Part shown: one piece after another, positions 31,093 to 39,886 of the stretch
Layout: every line of letters starts with the position of its first letter
Numbering within the stretch: the first letter of the stretch is position 1
NCBI RefSeq assembly: GCF_000423665.1
Contig: NZ_AUIK01000001.1
Location: 186,001-250,000 of the forward strand
Length of the DNA stretch: 64,000 bases
DNA from: Solirubrobacter soli DSM 22325
GTDB lineage: Bacteria > Actinomycetota > Thermoleophilia > Solirubrobacterales > Solirubrobacteraceae
Reading direction: 5' to 3'
Notes under the pieces: generated by a model
Told to the model about the DNA's origin: nothing
Database searches by the model: none
What the model saw: the letters and a program-made list of their open reading frames with translations, nothing else
Made by a program: the position numbers and the translations under genes

Positions 31093-32544
31093 TCAGAGTG
31101 GGAGCACCGCGCGCACGGTCGTGCCCGCGCCGGGGGGCGACTCGACCGCGAGCTGCCCGCCGAGCGCCTCGACGCGGTCGGCGAGGCCGCGAAGCCCGCT
31201 GCCGTTGCCGGCGAGCAGGTCGGCGCCGCCGCGGCCGTCGTCGGCGATCTCCACCCGCAGCTCCGCGTCGCCCGTGTGCATGACCACGCGCAGCTCGGAC
31301 GCCTCCGCGTGCTTGACCGCGTTGGTCAGCGACTCGGCGACGACGAAGTAGACGGCCGCCTCGACGGGCTCCGCCAGCCGCTCCTCCGGCACACCCACGA
31401 CGCTCAGCGGCAGCGGCGAGCGCGAGGCGAGCGTCTCCAGCGCGGGCGCCAGGCCGCGATCGGAGAGCACGGCCGGATGCAGGCCGCGGGCGAGCTCGCG
31501 CAACTCGGCCAGCGCCTGCTCGAGCTCGTGCGCGGCGCCGCGCAGGATCGTCGCCGCGAGCTCCGGATCGCCGAGCTTCTTCTCGAGCATCCGCAGCTGC
31601 ACGGCGAGCGCGACGAGCCGCTGCTGCGCCCCGTCGTGCAGGTTGCGCTCGAGGCGCCGGCGCTCGGTCACGCCCGCCTCGAGGATGCGCACGCGCGAGG
31701 CGTTGAGCTCGGCGCGTGCCTCGGCGCTCTCCAGCGCGAGCGCGACCAGCACGGCGAAGCCGTCGAGCCGGGTCTCGGCGTCGGGGCCGAGCGCGCCGAC
31801 GGACGCGACGAGCACGAGGCCCCAGATCCGCCCGCCCGCGACGATCGGCGCCGCCACCGCGGAGCGGAACCCGTTCGCCCGCATCAGCTCGGCCGCGCGC
31901 CCGCGCACGTCGCGGTAGTCCTCGATCCGTGCGGGTCGCCCGGTGCGGGCGACGATCGCCGTCAAGCCGTCGCTGTCGGCCAGCGGCACCGACGTCCCCA
32001 CGATGAACCCGCCGGGGTCGTGCTCGTCGGCCCAGCGGCCGACCGTCCACGCCTGCCCGTTCTCGTAGCGGATCGTCGCCGCCGAGCGCACGTGCAGCAG
32101 CTTCCCGGCCTCCTCCGCGACGGCCTGGAAGACCTCGTCCGGCTCGGGCGCGGAGGCCACCAGGGTGGCGACCCGACGCAGCGCCGACTGCTCCTCGGCG
32201 AGCTGAGCGAGCGCCTCGTACGCGCCCGCGTCGAGGACCATCCCGATCAGGTCGTCCTCGAGCGTGAACAGCGTGCCGGAGATCGGCATCCGCCGCTCGC
32301 CGCCGAGCCGCACGCGCCGGCGGGTGTCCGTGCTCGCGATCAGCTCACGGACCTCGCCGGCCAGCGGACCCTCGTCGAGCGTCCTCCCGGTCTGCGCGCC
32401 CGTGACCATCGTAAACGCGGTGTTGGCGTAGACGACGCGCAGCGTGGCGTCGAAGCATCCGACCGCCGCGGGCGTCGCGTCGAGCAGCCCGCGCAATGCG
32501 GACGGAGCCAGACCGCCGGATGGCCTCGAGCTGCGAGAGGGCAT
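31093..32544 (-). CDS. Orphan PAS-GAF HisKA_3 histidine kinase
   Basis: A 483-residue soluble kinase: a PAS-like domain (about 18-105, LLDATPAAVGCFDATLRVVYAN), a GAF domain (about 120-275), H303 in LERNLHDGAQQRL, and a GHKL ATPase (ESLTNAVKHAEA, ADDGRGGADLL, GLRGLADRVEALGG). The NLHDGAQQR wording is typical of the larger actinobacterial kinase subfamily. No response regulator is adjacent on either side, so the partner is elsewhere. Confidence 0.9.
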   Translation of the reverse strand: MPSRSSRPSGGLAPSALRGLLDATPAAVGCFDATLRVVYANTAFTMVTGAQTGRTLDEGPLAGEVRELIASTDTRRRVRLGGERRMPISGTLFTLEDDLIGMVLDAGAYEALAQLAEEQSALRRVATLVASAPEPDEVFQAVAEEAGKLLHVRSAATIRYENGQAWTVGRWADEHDPGGFIVGTSVPLADSDGLTAIVARTGRPARIEDYRDVRGRAAELMRANGFRSAVAAPIVAGGRIWGLVLVASVGALGPDAETRLDGFAVLVALALESAEARAELNASRVRILEAGVTERRRLERNLHDGAQQRLVALAVQLRMLEKKLGDPELAATILRGAAHELEQALAELRELARGLHPAVLSDRGLAPALETLASRSPLPLSVVGVPEERLAEPVEAAVYFVVAESLTNAVKHAEASELRVVMHTGDAELRVEIADDGRGGADLLAGNGSGLRGLADRVEALGGQLAVESPPGAGTTVRAVLPL

Positions 32545-32585
32545 TTCTGGCCCTAGACGCTAGACGCTGTGGGGGAAAGCGGATC

Positions 32586-32634
32586 GTGTGCCCCCGAATC
32601 GATCCGGGAGCACACGCCGGAGACGAGCGTCTCC
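32586..32634 (-). terminator. Two hairpins behind the DUF488 gene
   Basis: GTGTGC/GCACAC (32586-32615, extended by further CCC/GGG pairing) and GGAGAC/GTCTCC (32619-32634, 4-base loop) lie between the end of the DUF488 gene and the start of the kinase, both on the minus strand. They could end the DUF488 transcript. A direct repeat CTAGACG-CTAGACG lies just downstream at about 32554-32567. Confidence 0.4.
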
Positions 32635-32676
32635 GAGGCGGGGGTCGCGGTCAAGGTCAATAAACCGGTCGACCGT

Positions 32677-33114
32677 CTAGAGATCGACCACGCGGAGGTC
32701 TGGACGACGGGCTTGCAATGCATCGGTGATCACCCGGCGATGGCAGGTGGACGGGTCGGCCTCGAGGCAGAACAGGGCGGTGCGCGGGCCTTTTTCGAGC
32801 TCGGCGTCGAGCTCGTCGAGCGCGCCGGTCGCATGCTCGGCGAGGTGGGCGCGGAAGGCGGTGGCCGCCTCGTCGATCCTGCCCGCGTGAAAGAGGAACC
32901 GGATGTCGGCGGGCGTGCCGAGCTCACGCCGGTTCTCGTACGCGATGCCATGGTCGCCGAGCAGCTCACCGAGGCGCGTCTTGGACATCCCCGGCCGCCG
33001 CGACTGCGGACGGAAGCGGACGTCGATCACCCGCTGCACGGTCGCCGCCTCGAGCTCCGCCACGAGCTCCGGCGGGAGCAGCTTCTCGTAGCCGATCGTC
33101 CAGATGGTGCTCAT
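32677..33114 (-). CDS. DUF488 domain protein
   Basis: A 145-residue member of DUF488: TIGYEKLLPPELVAEL, VIDVRFRPQSRRPGMSK, YENRRELGTP and CLEADPSTCHRRVI. The final ADPSTCHR motif, with a conserved Cys and His, is the family hallmark. Biochemical function is unknown; a nucleic-acid or radical-related role has been proposed. The ATG at 33114 gives the usual MSTIWTIGYE start; the frame further upstream is only a shadow of the Rpf-like gene. The divergent gene starts 81 bases away. Confidence 0.88.
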   Translation of the reverse strand: MSTIWTIGYEKLLPPELVAELEAATVQRVIDVRFRPQSRRPGMSKTRLGELLGDHGIAYENRRELGTPADIRFLFHAGRIDEAATAFRAHLAEHATGALDELDAELEKGPRTALFCLEADPSTCHRRVITDALQARRPDLRVVDL

Positions 33115-33195
33115 GTGGCCGCAGGCTAGCTTGCAGAGTTCGGGGGTCCTTCGCTCTAGCGTGAACGTCCGCCGCACATCCGCGGCGCTCTCGCC

Positions 33196-34194
33196 ATGCC
33201 CAGAACCGCTGTCGCGCTCATCGTCGTCCTGCTCTCCGCCGTCGTCGCGGTCGGGCCCGCGGGCGGGCAGAGCGAGGGCAACCTGCGCGATCGGATCGGG
33301 TCCGGCAAGGCGCAGGAGCGGGCGCTGGCGAGCGCCGCCGCCCGGCTCGGACAGCTCGAGCGCAAGGTCTCCCGCGAGGTCGCGGTCCTGGAGGGCCGGC
33401 TCTCCGAGGCCCAGAGCGAGCTCGACGCCGCGGACGCCCGCCTCGCCTCGACGCAGACCCGCCTCGACGAGGCCCGCCGCCGCGTGGTACGGCTGCGCAA
33501 GCGCCTCGCCGAGGTCAGGTCCAAGCTCAGCGGCCTGCTGCGCGAGCGCTACATGGGCGGCTCGCCGGATCTGATGACCGTCGTGCTGCACGCCGACGGC
33601 TTCCCGCAGCTGCTGGAGACCCTGCAGTTCGTCCGCCGCGTCGAGCTGGCCGACACCCGCCTGCTGGACCTCGTCCGCGCCGCGAGAAGCGACGCCGACC
33701 ACGAGCGCACCGTGCTCTTCGACCTGACGAAGAAGCGCGACCAGGAGGCCGACGCCGCCCGCACGCGCCGCGACGCGCTCGCCTCGATCACCCAAGGCCT
33801 GCGCGACCGCCAGGCGTTCCTCGCCCGCGCGCACGCCGCCCGCCTGGCCGCGCTGAGCCGCGTGCGGTCCAACCGCCGCAAGGCCGAGCGCGAGTTGACG
33901 TCGCTCCTCGCCGCCCGCGCCCGCGCCGCGGTCTCGAACGTCGGCCCGGGCGGTCCGTGGGCGATTCCGTGGGCGATCGTGCAGTGCGAGTCCGGCGGCC
34001 AGAACCTCCCGCCGAACTACGCCGGGGCCTCCGGCTACTACCAGTTCATGGTCGCGACGTGGCGGGGCCTCGGCGGCTCGACGCCGCAGGCCTACCAGGC
34101 CTCCAAGGCCGAGCAGGACCGGCTCGCGGCCAAGTTGTGGGCGGGCGGCGCGGGGCGCGACAATTGGGTCTGTGCCTCGCTCGTCGACGCTTGA
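33196..34194 (+). CDS. Secreted coiled-coil protein with Rpf-like transglycosylase domain
   Basis: A 332-residue secreted protein: signal peptide (1-24), a long coiled coil (about 28-245) resembling PcsB/FtsEX-effector proteins, then a C-terminal domain (252-332) of the resuscitation-promoting-factor type. The catalytic Glu is probably E265 in CESGGQN, followed by GASGYYQF and TWRGLGG. C264 and C326 (NWVCAS) match the Rpf disulphide. It should cleave peptidoglycan at division or on leaving dormancy. The 3' end overlaps the next gene by 23 bases. Confidence 0.87.
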   Translation: MPRTAVALIVVLLSAVVAVGPAGGQSEGNLRDRIGSGKAQERALASAAARLGQLERKVSREVAVLEGRLSEAQSELDAADARLASTQTRLDEARRRVVRLRKRLAEVRSKLSGLLRERYMGGSPDLMTVVLHADGFPQLLETLQFVRRVELADTRLLDLVRAARSDADHERTVLFDLTKKRDQEADAARTRRDALASITQGLRDRQAFLARAHAARLAALSRVRSNRRKAERELTSLLAARARAAVSNVGPGGPWAIPWAIVQCESGGQNLPPNYAGASGYYQFMVATWRGLGGSTPQAYQASKAEQDRLAAKLWAGGAGRDNWVCASLVDA

Positions 34195-34588
34195 GCCCTG
34201 GGAGGCCGCGCTCCTGGACGAGATCCCCGTCGGGCACCTCGGGCTGCTCGACGAGGGCGGGAACCCGCGGGTGCAGCCGATCACGTTCGCGCGGGTCGAG
34301 CGGGTGATCGTGAGCGCGATCGACGACAAGCCCAAGCGCGGCGTCCCCGCCCGGATCGAGCGGCTGCGCAAGCACCCGCGCGCGGCGCTGACGGTCGATC
34401 GCTACGACGCCGACTGGACGCGGCTCGCGTGGGTGCAGTTGCTCGGCGACGTGACCGTCGAGGACGTCGACGAGGACTCGCTGGCGGCGCTGGCCGCCCG
34501 GTATCCGGCCTACCGGGAGACGCCGCCGAGGGGACCGCTGTTGAAACTCCGACCGGAGAGGGTTCTCAGCTGGCGCTGGGCAGGTTAG
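34172..34588 (+). CDS. PPOX-class (F420- or FMN-dependent) split-barrel protein
   Basis: A 138-residue split beta-barrel protein (GHLGLLDEGGNPRVQPITFA, then DDKPKRGVPARIERLRKHPRAALTVDRYD) of the Rv1155-like PPOX family, which binds F420 or FMN. The short ending, RPERVLSWRWAG, is typical. It starts at a GTG inside the end of the Rpf-like gene. Substrate unknown. Confidence 0.83.
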   Translation: MPRSSTLEPWEAALLDEIPVGHLGLLDEGGNPRVQPITFARVERVIVSAIDDKPKRGVPARIERLRKHPRAALTVDRYDADWTRLAWVQLLGDVTVEDVDEDSLAALAARYPAYRETPPRGPLLKLRPERVLSWRWAG

Positions 34589-34597
34589 GCTCGCCCG

Positions 34598-35278
34598 ATG
34601 CGCCTGACCGTCGTCCTCGCCGCCGCCGTCATCGTGCTGATGACGCCGGCGCTCGCGCTCGCCCAAGACGAAGACCGCTGCGGACCGGCGAAGGCGGGCG
34701 AGCAGTGCGGGGAGGGCAACGGCCGCCAGACGCCGGGCGGCAGCGGGACCGGCAAGGTCTCGCACAAGGGCTGGCCGAAGATCACCGGCATCCTCTGGAC
34801 CGTGCTCGACGACGGCAACCACGAGCGCGCCGGCACCGAGGACAACGACGAGCTGCTCGGCCACCACGGCAACGACAAGATCAACGGCGGCGCCGGCAAG
34901 GACGTCATCTGGGGCGACTGGGACCCCAAGAACAACTCGTCCAAGCAGTCCGACGTGTTGTACGGCGGCGACGACAACGACTTCATCTACCCCAGCCACG
35001 GCAAGAACGTCGTCTACGGCGGGCGTGGGAACGACCGCGTGATCGCCTTCTACGGCCACGGGACGATCGACTGCGGACCGGGAGCGAAGGACTACGCGCA
35101 GGTGCGCGAGAACGGCGCGTACAAGACCCGCAACTGCGAGATCATCCGCCACTTCTGCCAGTACGGCTCCAAGCCGAACGGCGACTGCAAGAAGCCCGGC
35201 GAGGGCCTAGCCTTTCGCCAGCCACTCCGCCTTGTGGACCTTCTTGGCGGCCTGGTAGCCCTTCAGCGCGGCGGGTGA
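34598..35278 (+). CDS. Secreted RTX-like calcium-binding repeat protein
   Basis: A 226-residue protein with a signal peptide (1-22, ALAQDED cleavage region) and glycine/aspartate-rich nonapeptide-like repeats at about 78-150 (GTEDNDELLGHHGNDKINGG, GGAGKDVIWGD, GGDDNDFIYP, GGRGNDRVIAF), the calcium-binding RTX fold. Cysteine pairs flank the repeats. The last 24 residues (AFRQPLRLVDLLGG) are out of character and lie over the convergent HhH-GPD gene, so the original stop may have been lost. Role unknown; this is not a toxin by size or context. Confidence 0.8.
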   Translation: MRLTVVLAAAVIVLMTPALALAQDEDRCGPAKAGEQCGEGNGRQTPGGSGTGKVSHKGWPKITGILWTVLDDGNHERAGTEDNDELLGHHGNDKINGGAGKDVIWGDWDPKNNSSKQSDVLYGGDDNDFIYPSHGKNVVYGGRGNDRVIAFYGHGTIDCGPGAKDYAQVRENGAYKTRNCEIIRHFCQYGSKPNGDCKKPGEGLAFRQPLRLVDLLGGLVALQRGG

Positions 35279-35752
35279 GTCGACGTCGCCGAGCGTCGGG
35301 TGCCACGGGATCAGCGGCTCGGCCAGCTCGACCCCGAAGCGCTTGAAGAGCACCGAACCGAGCGCCTTGATCTTCATCTCGCCGAACCCCGGCAGGCCCG
35401 CGAGGTTCGCGCGCAGCTCCTCGGTGGTGGTCGGCTCCGTCCACACCCGCGCCGCGTCGCCGTCGTAGCGCTCGAGGACATGCTGCGCGAGCTCGTGCAC
35501 GCGGGTCGCCATCGCGCCGGGGAAGCGGTGGATCGCGGGGCGTTCGCGGAAGATCGGGTCCAGCTCGGCGGCCGCGACCGCGCCCACGTCGAGCGTCCCC
35601 AACCGCTCACGCAGCACGTACGGCCCCATGAACGCCTTCTGCACCGGCACCTGCTGGTCGAGCGCGAAGCCGACCAGCAGCGCGAACGCGTCGTCGACGA
35701 GCAGCCGGTCGGCCTCGTCGTTGCCCGTGAAGTGCAGGCGGTCGGTGGTCAT
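35207..35752 (-). CDS. HhH-GPD family DNA glycosylase-like protein
   Basis: A 181-residue protein: LLVGFALDQQVPVQKAFMGP, then the hairpin-helix-hairpin region ELRANLAGLPGFGEMKIKAL. It matches the short actinobacterial HhH-GPD proteins distantly related to AlkA/EndoIII base-excision enzymes. The catalytic aspartate of standard glycosylases is not obvious. It is the last gene of a four-gene minus-strand unit; the ATG overlaps the cupin stop (ATGA). It overlaps the convergent RTX-like gene by 72 bases. Confidence 0.85.
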   Translation of the reverse strand: MTTDRLHFTGNDEADRLLVDDAFALLVGFALDQQVPVQKAFMGPYVLRERLGTLDVGAVAAAELDPIFRERPAIHRFPGAMATRVHELAQHVLERYDGDAARVWTEPTTTEELRANLAGLPGFGEMKIKALGSVLFKRFGVELAEPLIPWHPTLGDVDSPAALKGYQAAKKVHKAEWLAKG

Positions 35753-36174
35753 GACGCCAGCTCCGGCGGGAGGGCCTTGAGGCCGTCGGGGTACATGTAG
35801 GCGATCGTCTCCTCGGACATCTCGAGCGTGTTCGCCGCCTCGTGCGGGGCGCCGAACACCAGCCACAGCACGTCGTGCTCGGTGTCATTGAACACCTGGC
35901 GCACGCTTTCGGGTGAGACGTACAGCGAGGACAGGCGCGGGAGCTCGAGCAGGTCGTCGTCGACCCGGATCCGGCCCACGCCGTCGATGACCACGTAGAC
36001 CTCGTGGGTCTCGTAGTGGCGGTGCTTGGTCGACGCCTGGCCCGGGCGCAGCCGCCAGAACCGCCCGCCGAGGCCGGGGGCCCCGAGCTGGTCGGTGAGG
36101 TTCGTGTTCAGGACGCCCATCTGGTTCGACGGGCGCCAGAACGCCTCGCCGGCGGGCAGGACGGAGTAGCTCAT
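35749..36174 (-). CDS. Cupin-domain protein
   Basis: A 141-residue single-cupin protein. Motif 1 is STKHRHYETHEVYVVIDGVGRI with metal-binding H and E; motif 2 is near VSPESVRQVFNDTEHDVLWLVFGAP. Metal-dependent binding or isomerase/oxygenase function is possible; substrate unknown. Overlaps of 4 bases with both neighbours place it third in the DsbA/propeller/cupin/HhH-GPD unit. Confidence 0.85.
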   Translation of the reverse strand: MSYSVLPAGEAFWRPSNQMGVLNTNLTDQLGAPGLGGRFWRLRPGQASTKHRHYETHEVYVVIDGVGRIRVDDDLLELPRLSSLYVSPESVRQVFNDTEHDVLWLVFGAPHEAANTLEMSEETIAYMYPDGLKALPPELAS

Positions 36175-37511
36175 CTGGCCTTCAATGTGGCAGGCGCGTA
36201 GCCGCTCTTGGTCGCCTGCGAGGCGGTCTTTGACTTGAGGGTGAGCTTGACCTTGCCGTTGGAGGCGGTCGTGGCGGACTTCCCGCCCGCCTTGACCTTC
36301 GCGCCGGAGACGGGATCGCCGGCGTCGGTGACCGTGAACGTGACGGTGTTGCCGGAGCGCTTGGCCGCGAGCGTGAGGCCCGGCAGCACACGTTTGACGT
36401 AGGTCGAGGAGTCGGCGCCGGTGCCGACGCCGAACACCGCCAGCACGTCGGCGCTGTTGCCGGTCGCCGAGAGGTCGAGCGTGTAGACCGAGTGCGCGTC
36501 CTTGACGACGCCGACGTCGACGGGCTCGCCGAAGCGGTTGGCGGTCTCGTTGGAGCGGGCGACGTAGACGTGCTTGTCGCCGAACGAGCCGTCCGACCAC
36601 GCCACCCACAGGCGGCCCTTCGCGTCGGTCGAGATCGCCGTCTCGGCGCTTGAGTCCGTGCGGGCGAGGAGCGCGGCCGAGGCGGCGCCCACCTTCCACA
36701 CCCGCACCTGGTCGGCGGTCGGGTAGCCGACGGCGCGGGCGATGTAGAAGCCGCCGCCCTTCGGCCGCGCGACGATCGGCGTGCGCGAGAGCTCCGGGCC
36801 GCCGACCATCACCTGCGTGCCGGGCATCGTCATCGCTCCGCCCGCCGGCGTCCCGTTGGCGGCGACCGCCTGCGCGCGGATGCCGGGCGGCGTGTCGCTG
36901 AACCAGGCGAGCATCGTCGCGCCGCTCGCGTCGGTGGCGAGGTTGTCGTCGTAGCCGTAGCCGCCGGTGGTCTGGAAGTTCGTGTTGGGCGTGGCGGGGT
37001 CCAGGCCGGCGTGGATCCAGGTGCCGAGCGTGCCCGCCCACGACTGCAGCGTGGTGCCGTCCGGGAGGGTCGAGGCGGCCTGGTCCGAGCCGTAGGCCTG
37101 TGCGCCGAGCGGGACGATCGAGCCCGGTTGGAGCTGCCAGCTCGCGCCGCCGTCGGCGCTGAACGCGGTGTTCAGGTCCTGGTTCGTCTCGCCCGCGTCC
37201 GTCGTGCGGATGCCGCCCCAGAACGCTCGCAGGCCGCCGGGGACGGCGACGATCGCGGGGTCGCTCATGCTCGCCCAGCCCGATTGGATCGGCGTCGTCG
37301 CGTCGATCTTGCCGCTCGGCTCGATGCGCGTGTGCGACAGGTCGCCGCCCTTGTGCCAGGCGACGTGCAGGACGCTGTCCTGCGTTCGCACCAGCGAGAC
37401 CTGGTCGATATTGGAGCCGTTGGGAGCGGTGACCTGCTTCCACCCGGCGGCCTGGGCGGCGGGGGCGGCCGCGATGGCGAGGGCGGCCGCGAGCGCGAGA
37501 GACGTCTTCAC
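36171..37511 (-). CDS. Secreted sialidase-like beta-propeller protein
   Basis: A 446-residue secreted protein: signal peptide (1-22, AAPAAQAA), a propeller-like body with an Asp-box-type motif (SADGGASWQL) and repeated VAWHKGGDLSH/WVAWSDGSFGD units, and a C-terminal Ig-like domain (TLAAKRSGNTVTFTVTDAGD, then GAKVKAGGKSATT). Catalytic sialidase residues are not recognisable, so a binding role is more likely. The start overlaps the DsbA stop and the stop overlaps the cupin start. Confidence 0.8.
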   Translation of the reverse strand: MKTSLALAAALAIAAAPAAQAAGWKQVTAPNGSNIDQVSLVRTQDSVLHVAWHKGGDLSHTRIEPSGKIDATTPIQSGWASMSDPAIVAVPGGLRAFWGGIRTTDAGETNQDLNTAFSADGGASWQLQPGSIVPLGAQAYGSDQAASTLPDGTTLQSWAGTLGTWIHAGLDPATPNTNFQTTGGYGYDDNLATDASGATMLAWFSDTPPGIRAQAVAANGTPAGGAMTMPGTQVMVGGPELSRTPIVARPKGGGFYIARAVGYPTADQVRVWKVGAASAALLARTDSSAETAISTDAKGRLWVAWSDGSFGDKHVYVARSNETANRFGEPVDVGVVKDAHSVYTLDLSATGNSADVLAVFGVGTGADSSTYVKRVLPGLTLAAKRSGNTVTFTVTDAGDPVSGAKVKAGGKSATTASNGKVKLTLKSKTASQATKSGYAPATLKAR

Positions 37512-38161
37512 GCGCTGAGACTAACGGCCTCCCAGGCCTGCTGCAGCGCCTGCACGAGCACCTCGGGCGGCTGCGCGCCGGACACCCCGAAGCGGCGGTC
37601 GAGCACGAAGAACGGCACGCCCTGGATGCCGAGCTGCGATGCGAGCAGCTCGTCCTCGCGGACGTCCTCGGCGAAGCGGTCGGTCTGTAGGACGTCGCGT
37701 GCTTCGTCGGCGTCCACGCCGGTCTCGGCGACCACGCGGACGAGCGTGTCGTGGTCGGAGATCGGCTCGCCTTCAGTGAAGTACGCGCGGAACAGCCGCT
37801 CCTGCGCCGCCGTCTGGTGTCCGTACGTCGCGGCGAGGTGGATCAGGCGATGCGCGTCGAACGTGTTGCCGGAGCGCGACCGGTCCAGGTGGAACTCCAG
37901 GCCCTCTTCCTTCGCTCGCTGGGTCATGTCGACGCCGAGCTGCGTCGCCCGCTCGACGCTCATCCCGTACTTGGCCGACAGGCGCTCGGCGTAGGTCCCC
38001 TCGGCGATCTGCGGAGCCTCCTGGTCGAGCTCGAACGAGCGCCACATCACCGTCACCTCAGCGGCGTGCTCGAAGGCCTCCAGCGCCGCTTCGAAGCGCC
38101 GCTTGCCGATGTAGCACCAGGGACAGACCACGTCGGACCAGATTTCCACCGTCAGAGGCAT
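37508..38161 (-). CDS. DsbA/FrnE-family thioredoxin-fold oxidoreductase
   Basis: A 217-residue cytoplasmic DsbA-like protein: EIWSDVVCPWCYIGKRRFE with the C13-P-W-C16 active site, a helical insertion, and the cis-Pro segment GVPFFVLDRRFGVSGAQPPEVL. FrnE-like proteins act as disulphide isomerases in oxidative stress or polyketide tailoring. It is the first gene of the four-gene operon and is divergent from the CcdA-TlpA fusion gene, another thiol-redox protein, 59 bases away. Confidence 0.92.
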   Translation of the reverse strand: MPLTVEIWSDVVCPWCYIGKRRFEAALEAFEHAAEVTVMWRSFELDQEAPQIAEGTYAERLSAKYGMSVERATQLGVDMTQRAKEEGLEFHLDRSRSGNTFDAHRLIHLAATYGHQTAAQERLFRAYFTEGEPISDHDTLVRVVAETGVDADEARDVLQTDRFAEDVREDELLASQLGIQGVPFFVLDRRFGVSGAQPPEVLVQALQQAWEAVSLSA

Positions 38162-38220
38162 GGCTCCAGGTTAAGCACCTGTTCATCCGTTTGCGGCGGC
38201 TGTGCGTTAAACCGGACACT

Positions 38221-39870
38221 GTGGTCCTCCTGATCCTGTTCGCGTTCCTGGCCGGTGCCGGTACCGCCGTCAGCCCGTGCGTGCTCCCGGTCCTGCCGGC
38301 GCTGCTCAGCGCGGGGGCGACCGGTGGGCGGCGGAGGCCGGTCGGGATCGTGCTCGGGCTCGCGGTCACGTTCACGGTGACGATCGTCGGGCTGGCGAAG
38401 GTGGTCGACGGCGTCGGGCTCGGGGACTCGGTCACGCGCGACCTCGCGATCGTGGCGCTCGCGGTCTTCGGGGTCGTGGTCGCCGTGCCGTGGCTGGGCG
38501 ATCGGTTGGAGGCGCCGCTGTCGCGGCTGGCGCGGTTCGGGCCGAAGTCGGGCGGGCGCGGGTTCTGGTCCGGTCTGTTGGTCGGCGCTGCCCTGGGCTT
38601 CGTGTACGCGCCGTGCGCGGGGCCGATCCTCGCCGCCGTGGTGTCGGTGAGCGCCGCGTCCGGGCGGACGGTGGCCGTGGGACTCGCGTACGCGCTCGGG
38701 TCCTCGGTGGTGTTGCTGATCCTCGCGCTGGCCGGCCGGCGGGCGACGGTGCGCCTGCGCGGGCCGGCGCTGAGCCGCGTGCTCGGCGCCGTGATGATCG
38801 TGACCGCGGTGGCGATGGCGTTCCAGCTCGACGTGCGCTTCCAGACCGCGATCGCGGACCATCTCCCGGCGGCGGTGGTCAATCCGACCGGCTCGCTGGA
38901 GAAGTCCAAGACGGTGTCGGACAAGCTCGCGTCGCTGCGACCGACATCGCGCTATCACGCCGCCGCCGCGTCCTCCGACCTCGACGACTACGGTCCGGCG
39001 CCGGACTTCGCCGGCAACGACCGCTGGTTCAACTCCAAGCCGCTGACGCTCGCGTCGTTGCGCGGACGGGTCGTCCTGATCGACTTCTGGACCTACACCT
39101 GCATCAACTGCATCCGCACGTTCCCACACCTGAAGGCGTGGGACGCGAAGTACCGGTCCAAGGGGCTGACCATCGTGGGTGTGCACTCGCCGGAGTTCGG
39201 CTTCGAGAAGAAGGCGTCCAACGTCGAGCGGGCGATCCGCCAGAACGGGATCCAGTACCCGGTCGCCCAGGACAACGAGCTGGCGACGTGGAACGCGTGG
39301 AGCAACCAGTACTGGCCGGCCGAGTACCTGATCGACGCCCGCGGGAACGTGCGCTACGCCAACTTCGGCGAGGGCGACACGGACAAGACCGAGGCGGCGA
39401 TCCGCGGGCTGCTGGCGGACGCGGGCGCGAAGGATCTCGGCGGCAACGCCAAGCCGGATCGCGAGTACGACCCGAGCGCCGAGGCGACGCCGGAGACGTA
39501 CATCGGCGCCGCGCGGGCGGAGCGCTTCCTCCCCGGCGTCCAGCAGGTCGGCACGGCGACCTACACGCCGTACGACGGGTCGTTGCCCGAGTCCCATTTC
39601 ACTCTGGGCGGGCGCTGGAAGGTCACCGACGAGTCGGCGACCGCGGGCCCGGGCGCGACACTGCGCGGCAACGTGACCGGGAAGGACGTCTACCTCGTTC
39701 TGAGCGGTCCGGGCGACGTCGACGTGCGCGTGGATGGCAAGCACGAGCAGACCGTCCACGTGACCACGCAGAAGCTCTACCACCTGCTCTCGCGTCCTTC
39801 CGCGTCCTCGCACGACCTACAGCTGACGTTCGCGCCGGGCGTGTCCGCGTTCGCCTTCACCTTCGGGTGA
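38221..39870 (+). CDS. dipZ: CcdA-TlpA (DipZ-like) thiol-redox membrane fusion
   Basis: A fusion of about 549 residues: an N-terminal CcdA/DsbD-type membrane domain of six helices with redox cysteines in AVSPCVLPVLP (C20) and YAPCAGPIL, then an extracytoplasmic thioredoxin domain (LIDFWTYTCINCIRTFPHLKAW) and a C-terminal carbohydrate-binding-like beta domain. It carries reducing power across the membrane, as DipZ does in mycobacteria. I prefer the GTG at 38221, which gives the usual VLLILFAF start; the frame is open back to a TTG at 38191. Confidence 0.9.
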   Translation: MVLLILFAFLAGAGTAVSPCVLPVLPALLSAGATGGRRRPVGIVLGLAVTFTVTIVGLAKVVDGVGLGDSVTRDLAIVALAVFGVVVAVPWLGDRLEAPLSRLARFGPKSGGRGFWSGLLVGAALGFVYAPCAGPILAAVVSVSAASGRTVAVGLAYALGSSVVLLILALAGRRATVRLRGPALSRVLGAVMIVTAVAMAFQLDVRFQTAIADHLPAAVVNPTGSLEKSKTVSDKLASLRPTSRYHAAAASSDLDDYGPAPDFAGNDRWFNSKPLTLASLRGRVVLIDFWTYTCINCIRTFPHLKAWDAKYRSKGLTIVGVHSPEFGFEKKASNVERAIRQNGIQYPVAQDNELATWNAWSNQYWPAEYLIDARGNVRYANFGEGDTDKTEAAIRGLLADAGAKDLGGNAKPDREYDPSAEATPETYIGAARAERFLPGVQQVGTATYTPYDGSLPESHFTLGGRWKVTDESATAGPGATLRGNVTGKDVYLVLSGPGDVDVRVDGKHEQTVHVTTQKLYHLLSRPSASSHDLQLTFAPGVSAFAFTFG

Positions 39871-39886
39871 TCCGAACCTAAACCCC

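Noticed and set aside
34598..35278. RTX toxin
   Set aside because: There are only a few glycine-rich repeats, a Sec signal peptide and no type I secretion genes; it is more likely a small calcium-binding secreted protein.
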